Assembly (NCBI RefSeq): GCF_003967575.1
Contig: NZ_BIFT01000001.1
Span: 1,054,001-1,118,000 of the forward strand
From: Dictyobacter alpinus
GTDB lineage: Bacteria; Chloroflexota; Ktedonobacteria; Ktedonobacterales; Ktedonobacteraceae
Length of the DNA stretch: 64,000 nucleotides
Direction: 5' to 3'
The first letter of the stretch is position 1. Each line of letters opens with the position of its first letter. The translations under genes were made by a program, and so were the position numbers. Below the pieces are notes generated by a model. It ran no database searches. It saw only the letters and a list, made by a program, of their open reading frames with translations, and had not been told where the DNA came from. This document shows, one piece after another, positions 24,219 through 32,203 of this stretch.

Positions 24219-26774
24219 GTGAAAGTTTACGGTCGCATAACGGTTTTCCCAATTATGCCCGCTCGTATAAACCGCTTGTACGAATTAGCATACAATGTGT
24301 GGTGGAGCTGGCATCCAGAGGCCCGCACTCTCTATAGCTCGCTTGACCCTGAATTATGGGAACAGGTAAGCCATAATCCTGTCCATTTCCTGAGTAAAAT
24401 TCAGCCTCAAAAATTAGAGCAGGCAGCAGAAAATAACGACTATTTAACTCTTTATGATAGTGTTATCCGCGATTTTGACCATTACATTCATCCTCAACCC
24501 GAGGAAACCTGGTTCGCTACCACGTATCCCGAATTACAAGATAAAACGATCGCCTATTTCTCAGCCGAATTTGGATTACATGAGTCATTACCTATTTATT
24601 CTGGTGGCCTGGGTATCCTGTCTGGTGATCATTGTAAAGAGGCCAGCGATCTCGGTCTGCCATTTGTTGGAGTCGGCTTTCTGTATCCTCAGGGTTATTT
24701 TAGCCAGCGCGTCAATCGAGAAGGAACGCAGGAGGCTTCATACGATAAACTGCATTTCTCTGAAGCTCCGGCTGTACCCGCAGTGGGACCAGATGGCAAT
24801 GAAGTGGTCATTAGCGTAGAGCTACCCGGCCGCCGTATCTATGCCAAGGTATGGAAATTGTTGGTTGGCCGCGTACCATTGTATCTGATGGATACGGATA
24901 TTCCACCCAATGCTCCTGCTGACCGCGAATTGTCCGCCCGGCTCTATGGTGGCGACCACGAGATGCGCATCTCCCAGGAAATTGTGCTGGGTATTGGTGG
25001 CGTACGTGCCCTGCGTGCCCTGGGTATTTCACCAGCAGCCTGGCATCTCAACGAAGGACACGCGGCCTTCCTGAGTCTTGAACGCTGCCGTGAACTGATA
25101 GAAGCCGGCTTAAGCTTTAACGAGGCACGTGAGGTGGTCAAAGCCAATTCACTCTTCACAACCCATACGCCAGTGCCTGCCGGCAATGATGCCTTTAGTT
25201 ATGAGCTAATGGACAAATACTTTAACTCCTATTGGGACAAACTAGGACTGACACGTGAGCAGTTCTTAGAGGTGGCCCGTGAAGATCATAGCTGGGGTCC
25301 AAGCTATAGCATGACTATTCTGGCCTTAAAATTAACTGGTCAACATAATGGTGTGAGCGCCCTACATGGTGATGTTTCACGCAAAATGTGGCAGTTCCTC
25401 TGGCCCGGCCTGGACAAGGATGAGGTACCGATAGGTTCCATCACAAATGGCGTCCACACGTTCTCCTGGATCGCGCCTGAACTCAATGCACTCTATGGTC
25501 GCTATCTGGATAAGGATTGGGGGCAGCATGTTGATGAACAGGATTTCTGGGATAAAAATATTCAGAATATTCCTGATATTGAGCTGTGGAAAGCGCACCA
25601 TCAACGCAAAGAGGCCCTGGCAGATTATGCTACCAGGCGCTTGAAACAGCAGCATTTACGCCTGGGTGAAGGCGATCGTCAGCTGGCAGAATTTGAAGGC
25701 ATGCTTAATCCAAATGCCTTGATCTTTGGTTTTGCCCGCCGCTTTGCCACCTATAAACGGGCCACACTGATTTTCCGTAATCTGGAAAAATTACGCCGCA
25801 TCTTGAATAATCCTGAGCGTCCAGTACAAATTGTGTTTGCCGGCAAAGCCCATCCCGCCGATGAACCTGGTAAGGCCTTAATCGAGTATATCTATAAGAT
25901 GTCGCGCAGCGAAGAGTTCAAAGGAAAAATTATTTTCCTGGAGAACTACGATATTGATATGGCACGTTACCTGGTTTCAGGCACCGATGTCTGGCTGAAT
26001 AATCCGATCCGCCCCTATGAGGCCAGCGGTACCAGTGGACAAAAGGCTGCCCTCAATGGACAACCGAATTGCAGTATCCTCGATGGCTGGTGGGCTGAAG
26101 GCTTCAATGGGAAGAATGGTTGGGCCATCGGCGAGGAGCGTGAGTATCGCGATCAGGAAATCCAGGCTGAAGATGATAGCAACTCTCTTTACCATATCCT
26201 TGAAGATGAGATTATTCCGACCTTCTTCGATCAGGACAGCGAGGGCGTGCCTCATCGTTGGATCAACTATATGAAGGAAGCTATCCGCACCTGTGCCCCA
26301 CAATTCAGCATGCGCCGCATGGTGAAAGATTATACGAATGTCTACTATGTCCCAGAGATGAGACAGAGTATCCGTGTGGAGCAAAATCACTATGAGCACG
26401 AACGCCAGTTGTCCGCCTGGAAGGAGCATGTGTATCCAGCCTGGTCGAAACTGGAACTGTATGTTGATGGACGGCGTGATGGTCAGCTCAGCCTGGGTGA
26501 AAGTATTGATGTCCATGCCTGGGTACGTAGCGATGAACTCAAACCAGAGGACCTCCGCGTTGAACTGGTGTATGGAGAGACCCAGGACGAACAGGCACTC
26601 CTACGCCATTCCCTACCGATGGAGTATGTCAAACGTGAAAATGACGGCTCGTATCGCTATGATATTCAGCTGAAACCTGAAGATAGCGGTAGCCTCGCCT
26701 ATAATATCCGGGTCATTCCCGCGCATCCCTCGCTTACCGAGAAATACGAGCTAGGCTTGATCCGCTGGGCGTAA
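24219..26774 (+). CDS. glgP: Alpha-glucan (glycogen) phosphorylase, DUF3417-containing type
   Basis: 851 residues. Releases glucose 1-phosphate from storage glucans using pyridoxal phosphate. The N-terminal ~110 residues (INRLYELAYNVWWSWHPEA) are the DUF3417 domain typical of this shorter subfamily; then AYFSAEFGLHESLPIYSGGLGILSGDH, ITNGVHTFSW, FGFARRFATYKRA and the PLP site EASGTSGQKAALNG (Lys near 609) followed by DGWWAEG. The C-terminus carries a beta-rich extension. Start is GTG with AGGA about 12 bases upstream. Monocistronic with its own promoter and terminator; convergent with gtrA. Confidence 0.94.
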   Translation: MKVYGRITVFPIMPARINRLYELAYNVWWSWHPEARTLYSSLDPELWEQVSHNPVHFLSKIQPQKLEQAAENNDYLTLYDSVIRDFDHYIHPQPEETWFATTYPELQDKTIAYFSAEFGLHESLPIYSGGLGILSGDHCKEASDLGLPFVGVGFLYPQGYFSQRVNREGTQEASYDKLHFSEAPAVPAVGPDGNEVVISVELPGRRIYAKVWKLLVGRVPLYLMDTDIPPNAPADRELSARLYGGDHEMRISQEIVLGIGGVRALRALGISPAAWHLNEGHAAFLSLERCRELIEAGLSFNEAREVVKANSLFTTHTPVPAGNDAFSYELMDKYFNSYWDKLGLTREQFLEVAREDHSWGPSYSMTILALKLTGQHNGVSALHGDVSRKMWQFLWPGLDKDEVPIGSITNGVHTFSWIAPELNALYGRYLDKDWGQHVDEQDFWDKNIQNIPDIELWKAHHQRKEALADYATRRLKQQHLRLGEGDRQLAEFEGMLNPNALIFGFARRFATYKRATLIFRNLEKLRRILNNPERPVQIVFAGKAHPADEPGKALIEYIYKMSRSEEFKGKIIFLENYDIDMARYLVSGTDVWLNNPIRPYEASGTSGQKAALNGQPNCSILDGWWAEGFNGKNGWAIGEEREYRDQEIQAEDDSNSLYHILEDEIIPTFFDQDSEGVPHRWINYMKEAIRTCAPQFSMRRMVKDYTNVYYVPEMRQSIRVEQNHYEHERQLSAWKEHVYPAWSKLELYVDGRRDGQLSLGESIDVHAWVRSDELKPEDLRVELVYGETQDEQALLRHSLPMEYVKRENDGSYRYDIQLKPEDSGSLAYNIRVIPAHPSLTEKYELGLIRWA

Positions 26775-26799
26775 AAAAACATTTCACGCACATTGCGAT

Positions 26800-26844
26800 A
26801 TAAAGATCCGGGTTTCTCATATATTGAGAAACCCGGCTCTTTAT
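26800..26844. terminator. Shared terminator between glgP and the GtrA gene
   Basis: CCGGGTTTCTCA (26808-26819) pairs with TGAGAAACCCGG (26825-26836), extended by ATAAAGA/TCTTTAT, giving a U tract on both strands. Confidence 0.85.
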
Positions 26845-26864
26845 GTATTTTATAGATGGAATAT

Positions 26865-27491
26865 TTAGTGAGTATTTTCAGTAGCGACAATTGCTTTTTT
26901 ATGACGATAGGTGAAGAGGTGGTGAAATGAGAAGTTATAGAACAGAACGAGAATTAAGGCAATAGCCTGCGCCAGCATAGGCATAATATGTACGGCGTGG
27001 CTAAAGAATTGCTGAATCAGGATGGTTAACAGACTACCAACCAGCGAGGTGGCATGAAAGCGTGCGCAACGTGCCAGCCAGGAACGTTCGCGGCCAGGCA
27101 TGTGTCGGAAGGTGAAGTAATCGTTAGGAATAAAGTTGGAAACCAGCGAGATTTCACATGCGATGGCACCTGCAATCAGGGTACGCCAGAAATCGCCCAG
27201 GGATGTTGGAAGCAGGTATAGTGAACCGGCGAATACTGCCAGGTTAACTAGTGCGGCCGCTCCACCGAAAAAAATGTAGCTGACAAAACGTACAACCCAA
27301 TCGGCCCGTCCACCGGATACATCATCAACGATATCCAATACACGATTCACGGTATCCCAGCGAGTGGGGTGATAGCTTGGGCCACGTTGCGCGGGAGTAA
27401 CCTGCTCTACAATCCCTTCTACAAGTTCCTCTAAATCATTAGACGGCTCAAGAACCTCTTCTAAATTTGCTTGTACTAAAGACTGATCCAT
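26865..27491 (-). CDS. GtrA-family membrane protein
   Basis: 208 residues. Four hydrophobic segments from about 68 to 195 match the GtrA fold (FVSYIFFGGAAALVNLAVF; NFIPNDYFTFRH; LFYNFSFHHLFTYR). GtrA proteins are thought to flip or help transfer lipid-linked sugars. This one has an extra soluble N-terminus of about 65 residues with acidic stretches (LEEVLEPSNDLEELVEGIVEQ). No glycosyltransferase is directly adjacent; the glycosylation cluster lies 5 kb away. Confidence 0.85.
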   Translation of the reverse strand: MDQSLVQANLEEVLEPSNDLEELVEGIVEQVTPAQRGPSYHPTRWDTVNRVLDIVDDVSGGRADWVVRFVSYIFFGGAAALVNLAVFAGSLYLLPTSLGDFWRTLIAGAIACEISLVSNFIPNDYFTFRHMPGRERSWLARCARFHATSLVGSLLTILIQQFFSHAVHIMPMLAQAIALILVLFYNFSFHHLFTYRHKKAIVATENTH

Positions 27492-27767
27492 GTATTTTAC
27501 TATATCTCCGTTTTTTTACTACTAGTTTTGATTAAGTGACCCCTGCTTACTTGCCAGACGAATGCCAACTGAAGATTGTCACATAGAATCCTTTGATTGG
27601 GACTATTTATTGTAAATTCTAATCCATTAAGCAATTTCTCAGGTTATTTGCCCCTTGTTTTTGCTGAGATTACTTTCAAGCATCAAAAGAAAATGTAAGA
27701 AATCTCTCTATTTAATAAAACGCGAAAATGGATGGAGCAGGCAAGTAATTAAGCGAAAGTACTAATT
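27492..27767. other. Intergenic region upstream of the GtrA gene
   Basis: AT-rich, without a supported gene; it must contain the GtrA promoter, which I could not assign. Confidence 0.4.
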
Positions 27768-27810
27768 ACCACATAGCCATCATCCCTTTTATGGATGATG
27801 GCTATGTGGT
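27768..27810. terminator. Strong hairpin next to tandem array
   Basis: An 18-bp perfect stem (27768-27785 with 27793-27810), loop of 7. A T-rich stretch follows on the plus strand (CCTTTTTT). It could stop transcription reading out of the VOC gene and array only weakly, as the minus-strand side has no U run. Confidence 0.6.
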
Positions 27811-27842
27811 GTTATTACCTTTTTTAATCAGCACTCCCGCGT

Positions 27843-28274
27843 GCAGCGGGAGTGGGGGGAGGTTTGCGGGGACACCCGCACTCCGGCAGAAGGGCCTCGC
27901 CGGCCCTCCTGCACCTCCCGGCTTCTCCTTGCTTTCTTTTACACATTCAGGCAGCGGGAGTTGGGGGGAGGTTTGCGGGGACACCCGCACTCCGGCAGAA
28001 GGGCCTCGCCGGCCCTCCTGCACCTCCCGACTTCTCCTTGCTTTCTTTTGACAAAATCAGGCAGCAGAATGATGGGGGAGAAGTTATGGACAATCCACAA
28101 ATTGGCTGGTGGATCTTGCCAGAACTCCTGCACCTCCCCGGCTTCTCCTTGCTTTCTTTTACAAATTCAGGCGGCAGAATGATGGGGAGGGATGATGTGG
28201 ACAATCCGGTGGGTCTGACCAGCCTGTCTATATCTCCCCGGCTTCTATAGCAGGTTGTTTTTTTTCAACATCAG
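27843..28274. repeat. Noncoding tandem array of four ~108-bp units
   Basis: Units begin with GCAGC/GCGGC and end with a T-rich block then TTCAG/ATCAG: 27843-27950, 27951-28060, 28061-28170, 28171-28274. Units 1 and 2 are nearly identical; 3 and 4 diverge inside but keep the start, the CACCTCCCCGGCTTCTCCTT block (not fully in 4) and the end. The last unit runs into the stop codon of the VOC gene. Open frames within are caused by the repeats and shift between units, so they are not genes. Confidence 0.85.
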
Positions 28275-28726
28275 GCAGCGGTACCTACAAACCTGTTTTT
28301 GAACAGTGAACGGATGCTGAGGGTGGTTTCAAGTAAGGAAAAAAGATTGCCATAGGGGTCCAGGAAAACCGCCTCAACGCCATAAAGAGATCTGGTGGGT
28401 GTACTTACAAAAGTCACGCCACGTTCTGAGAGGCGAGTATAGGTCTCCTGGCAATTGTCCGTCACAAAGATGGATGCAAGCTTCTGCCCCTGGTTTTGTT
28501 TTAAGGCATTGACATATGTTTCGCCGTACAGAGGAACATCTGGTTGGGCTAACGCCAGCTCAGGTTTCTTTTGTCCGCCGGGCGCAACTGTGAGGAAGCG
28601 CAAACCTGGACCAAAGGTCATATCGCTGCGTTTTTCAAGCCCAAGTATCCGGGTATAAAATTGGAGCGCCTCTTCCTGATCATTCACCAGGATAGAGATA
28701 AGTGCGTGTGGTGAAATGAGCCTCAT
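28271..28726 (-). CDS. VOC-family (glyoxalase/bleomycin-resistance fold) protein
   Basis: 151 residues from the ATG at 28726, with AAGGGA 5-6 bases upstream; a longer frame (28777) adds a Cys-rich segment with no support. Two beta-alpha-beta-beta-beta units are evident: ALISILVNDQEEALQFYTRILGLEKRSDM and a second half with VTDNCQETYTRLSERGVTFVSTP and FLDPYGNLFSLLE. The Glu in the C-terminal FSLLE is a typical metal ligand. Substrate unknown; enzymes of this fold include glyoxalases, dioxygenases and antibiotic-binding proteins. Confidence 0.88.
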   Translation of the reverse strand: MRLISPHALISILVNDQEEALQFYTRILGLEKRSDMTFGPGLRFLTVAPGGQKKPELALAQPDVPLYGETYVNALKQNQGQKLASIFVTDNCQETYTRLSERGVTFVSTPTRSLYGVEAVFLDPYGNLFSLLETTLSIRSLFKNRFVGTAA

Positions 28727-29175
28727 AGTTCCCTTGTAATCACTATCTTGATTGATGCAACAGCTACAAACCCTCACTACGATGTGTTCAAACTAGAATA
28801 CTATTTATGCAAATAGTGGCGTTCATGGTGGTATTTCAATTCATATGTGGCTCGCGCTGGAGTCCTTCTATTATATAAAACATTCGTTCTAATTGCAAGT
28901 AAAAACACGCTTACCAATACTTTTTTTGTCTGGATTGTGAGTTTACTTGAAGGACTGTCAGCAAATCTTGCCCATCTCCATTGCTATTCTTTTTGTAGGT
29001 CTTTAAAGCGGTCATGTTGCAGTCTACATACGCGCAGTTGACAAAAAATTTCAACAAATAGGTGTTTGTCGTCTGTGTTTCTTTGTGATACAAAGAAGTC
29101 ATATGGATAAGATTTGTCCAACCTGAAAACATACATAGATACGACCTCACATGGGGATGGAGAAACATAAACGCA
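28727..29175. other. Intergenic region with no supported gene
   Basis: Divergent region between the VOC gene and the HAD gene. No hairpin, repeat or convincing promoter was assigned; open frames on both strands overlap the HAD gene or lack a ribosome binding site. Confidence 0.4.
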
Positions 29176-29856
29176 ATGCATATTAAAGGCTTTTTATTTG
29201 ATCTGGATGGAACTCTAGCTAATACACTCCCCCTCTGTATCAAAATCTACCAACAAACATTTCAACATTTTACTGGTCGCAGGTATTCTGATGATGAGGT
29301 CACCGCCCACTTTGGACTGACTGAGGGCGGTATCTGCCAACGTGTGATACCCGAACATTGGCAGCAGGCACTGGCATACTATCATCAGGCCTATGAGCAA
29401 GCTCATGATGAATGTGCGGAACCATTTGCTGGTATTATTGAAGTATTACAACTTTTGCGCTCAAAAGGCGTGCGCATGGCGGTTGTTACTGGTAAAGGTG
29501 AACATACTGCCAATTTCACGCTCAAACGTCTGGGGATCGCTGAGTATTTTGAGTATGTGGCGGCCGGCAAAGAGGATGCTGTGATTAAAGCAACGGCGAT
29601 GCGCCAGATCCTGCGCGCCTGGAAGATGGATCCACAGGAAGCCGCGTATATTGGAGATGCAGCCTCAGATGTCGAGCAATCAGCCGAGGCTGGCGTGCTG
29701 CCCCTGGCGGCTGAATGGGCGGAAACGGCAACGATCCATTTGCTCAAGGATATCCATCCCTATGCCAACTTTACTTCGGTTGAAGATTTTATGACCTGGA
29801 TTACACTCAATATTGAGACTATTACCACAGACCAGAATAACAAAAGGAAAGGCTAG
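29176..29856 (+). CDS. HAD-superfamily hydrolase (phosphoglycolate phosphatase-like)
   Basis: 226 residues. Motif I FLFDLDGTLANT gives nucleophile Asp9 and acid/base Asp11, motif II is VVTGKG, a Lys lies in the VAAGKEDAVIKA region, and motif IV is YIGDAASDVEQSAEAG. The helical cap between residues 20 and 90 makes it a subfamily I phosphatase, typically acting on small sugar or glycolate phosphates. The downstream quinone-oxidoreductase gene begins 7 bases later, so the two form an operon. Confidence 0.9.
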   Translation: MHIKGFLFDLDGTLANTLPLCIKIYQQTFQHFTGRRYSDDEVTAHFGLTEGGICQRVIPEHWQQALAYYHQAYEQAHDECAEPFAGIIEVLQLLRSKGVRMAVVTGKGEHTANFTLKRLGIAEYFEYVAAGKEDAVIKATAMRQILRAWKMDPQEAAYIGDAASDVEQSAEAGVLPLAAEWAETATIHLLKDIHPYANFTSVEDFMTWITLNIETITTDQNNKRKG

Positions 29857-29863
29857 TACAAGC

Positions 29864-30811
29864 ATGAAAGCTATTCAATTTTCCCACTATGGCGATCCCG
29901 ATGTATTGCAAATTCAGGAGGTAGCTGATCCTACTCCTGCTCAAGACGAGGTACTCATAGAGGTAAAAGCAACCACGGTCAATCGCCTGGATCTTTTCCA
30001 GCGCGCTGGGAGCCGTCCGGTTGGCAATCTACCCTTCACACCCGGTCTGGAGGCGGCTGGTATCATTCTTCAGGATAGCAATGGCTTCAAGACTGGGGAA
30101 CATGTCTTGACAACACGTGCAAGTCTGGCCCGTGGCGGCGGTGGCTATGCCAGTAAACTGGCAGTACCTGCTAAAGATCTAGCTCGAATTCCCACTGGCG
30201 TTAGCTTCGAGCAAGCTGTTGCGGCTGGCCTGGCTGCTTCAACGGCCTGGGGTGGCCTCTTTGATCTAGGTAAATTGAAAGCTGGTGAGCGAGTACTGAT
30301 CTGGGCTGGCTCTAGCGGCGTTGGTTCAATCGCTGTTCAGTTAGCCGAACATGCAGGGGCCTGGGTCGCAACCACAGCCAGTTCTGAGGAACGTGCACAG
30401 GCACTCAAACAACTTGGAGCTGATCTGGTGATTAACCATCGCCAGCAAAATGTGGGAGAGCTATTACAAGAGGCGGGTGGAGCGCAACTGGTGATTGAAC
30501 TTGTTAGCTCTACGTTACAAGACAGTTTGCAGGCAGCAGCGTCCGATGGAAGAATTATCCTGATTGGTAATCTGGGTGGCAAAGAGGCAACGGTAGATAC
30601 ACAGGCATGGCGCTTAAAACGTGTCAATGTTCTTGGCGGGGGCCAGCTACGTACGTCAGTGACGAATGAGGAAAAGTTCTTGCAGCTTATCGCGGAACAT
30701 GCTATCCATCCCCTGATCGCCCGCACATTGCCGATCGAGCAAGCGGCTGAGGCACATCGTCTGCTAGATTCCGGTGACATACAGGGAAAGATCGTATTGA
30801 CCCACGCTTGA
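29864..30811 (+). CDS. Zinc-independent medium-chain dehydrogenase, quinone oxidoreductase type
   Basis: 315 residues from the ATG at 29864 (AAAGGAAAGG upstream); the longer frame overlaps the HAD gene. The N-terminal MKAIQFSHYGDPDVLQIQEV and TVNRLDLFQRAG are typical, and VLIWAGSSGVGSIAVQLAEHAGA is the NADPH-binding Rossmann motif. The zinc ligands of alcohol dehydrogenases are absent, so it belongs to the quinone/enone reductase group. It probably reduces quinones or reactive enones; the substrate is unknown. Confidence 0.9.
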   Translation: MKAIQFSHYGDPDVLQIQEVADPTPAQDEVLIEVKATTVNRLDLFQRAGSRPVGNLPFTPGLEAAGIILQDSNGFKTGEHVLTTRASLARGGGGYASKLAVPAKDLARIPTGVSFEQAVAAGLAASTAWGGLFDLGKLKAGERVLIWAGSSGVGSIAVQLAEHAGAWVATTASSEERAQALKQLGADLVINHRQQNVGELLQEAGGAQLVIELVSSTLQDSLQAAASDGRIILIGNLGGKEATVDTQAWRLKRVNVLGGGQLRTSVTNEEKFLQLIAEHAIHPLIARTLPIEQAAEAHRLLDSGDIQGKIVLTHA

Positions 30812-30948
30812 GTGCTCCTGGCCTGCTAGATATATTATCCCTGATGCCCATTGAAAAACATCAACAGACTTAGCCAACTGGACTAGACATACGCTAGCAT
30901 CTAAGAGTAGACTGGTCCCAGAAGATTGGATACGCAAGGAGATTTTAT

Positions 30949-32067
30949 ATGCCAAGTCAAGTTAGCAGTGAGCAAATTCTCTTTACCCGCGGGGTCCCTG
31001 CAGCCGAAGCATTACCCAACAAACTTCTCAGTGAATGTATGCAAGCGGCCCTTGATGGTCCTGATGGTAAGGTTATCCTGCAATATGGACATAATGGCGG
31101 CTACCTGCCTCTGCGCACGCTGATTAGTGAGCAATATGCAGTCTCACCAGATCAGGTGCTGGTCGGGAATGGTTCGCTACACCTGCAAGATATTTTTGCT
31201 GGCTTCTTACTGAAACCAGGAGATGTGGTTTTTGTTGAGCAGCCCAGCTATGATCGGGCGATTAAAACATTTCGACGCCGTGGCGCCAAAGTCGTAGGTA
31301 TTCCCCTGGATCTGGATGGAATAAACCTGACGGCATTAGAGCAGGCGATTGCGCAGCAAAAGCCGGTCTTTATGTATGTGATCCCTGACTTTCAAAATCC
31401 AGCCGGAGTCACCACTTCAGCGGAGAAACGCCAGGCACTGGTGGATCTGGCGGAGCGCTATGACTTCTGGTTGATTGAGGATGTGCCCTATCGTACACTG
31501 CGCTATGCTGGGGAGTCGCTGCCATTGTTACGCGACCTGAATGCAGAGCGCGTAGTGACAGTAAGTTCATACAGTAAATTGATCAGTCCAGGTTTGCGCG
31601 TCGGTTATTTGATTGGCCCAACCGCACTCGTCAAACAACTGACCAAACTGGCCGAAGAAACCATCCTGGCTCCCGTCTTGCCGACGCAGGCTGCCGTAGT
31701 CGAGTTCCACCGCCGTGGCTATTACGCATCGAATCTAGAAGATTTGAAACGGCTCTATGCTCCTAGACTACAGGCAATTGTCCAGGCACTCAAGACTTCG
31801 CTACCCGGTGTGCCATTCGCAGAACCCGAGGGCGGCTTCTTTGTCAGTGTGACCCTCCCCACCGATTTCAATACGACCAATCTATTGGCGCGTGCCAAAC
31901 AAAGTGGACTGCTCTTAACCGATGGACGCGACTTTTTCGCCGATCCATATACGGCAAATGAAGATCCTCAACAGGGCGAAAGATTCGTGCGTCTCCCATT
32001 CTGTGCATTAACGCCAGAACAGATTCAGGAGGGCGTTAAACGCCTCTCAACACTTGTCCAGTCCTAG
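30949..32067 (+). CDS. PLP-dependent aminotransferase class I/II (2-aminoadipate transaminase-like)
   Basis: 372 residues. GNGSLHLQDIFAGFLLKPGD and EQPSYDRAI begin the cofactor site; YVIPDFQNPAGVT, WLIEDVPYRTLRY and SSYSKLISPGLRVG (PLP Lys210) complete it. The sequence resembles the enzyme part of MocR-type proteins and LysN-like transaminases, without the wHTH. It probably transaminates an amino acid with 2-oxoglutarate. AAGGAG lies 7 bases before the ATG. The gap to the preceding gene is 137 bases, so it may have its own promoter. Confidence 0.9.
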   Translation: MPSQVSSEQILFTRGVPAAEALPNKLLSECMQAALDGPDGKVILQYGHNGGYLPLRTLISEQYAVSPDQVLVGNGSLHLQDIFAGFLLKPGDVVFVEQPSYDRAIKTFRRRGAKVVGIPLDLDGINLTALEQAIAQQKPVFMYVIPDFQNPAGVTTSAEKRQALVDLAERYDFWLIEDVPYRTLRYAGESLPLLRDLNAERVVTVSSYSKLISPGLRVGYLIGPTALVKQLTKLAEETILAPVLPTQAAVVEFHRRGYYASNLEDLKRLYAPRLQAIVQALKTSLPGVPFAEPEGGFFVSVTLPTDFNTTNLLARAKQSGLLLTDGRDFFADPYTANEDPQQGERFVRLPFCALTPEQIQEGVKRLSTLVQS

Positions 32068-32134
32068 GAGAATAGAGCGCCAGACAACAGGCTTCTAGCA
32101 GCCTCAAAAGAGGGAATAGACAGGTGGTGTGCAT

Positions 32135-32177
32135 ATAATCGATGTGGGTCGAGTTGAACTCGACCCACATCGATTAT
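32135..32177. terminator. Bidirectional terminator between aminotransferase and Agl23-like genes
   Basis: A 21-bp perfect stem (32135-32155 with 32157-32177) with a single-base centre. It separates convergent genes. Confidence 0.75.
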
Positions 32178-32203
32178 TATCAGATGACGCAACACAATGG
32201 CCC

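Noticed and set aside
27841..28250. Open frames in the tandem array
   Set aside because: They arise from the repeats, change frame between units, and have no ribosome binding site.
27843..28274. CRISPR array
   Set aside because: Units of about 108 bp are nearly contiguous and lack spacers of equal size.
28911..29243. 110-codon minus-strand frame
   Set aside because: Overlaps the HAD gene start and has no supporting signals.
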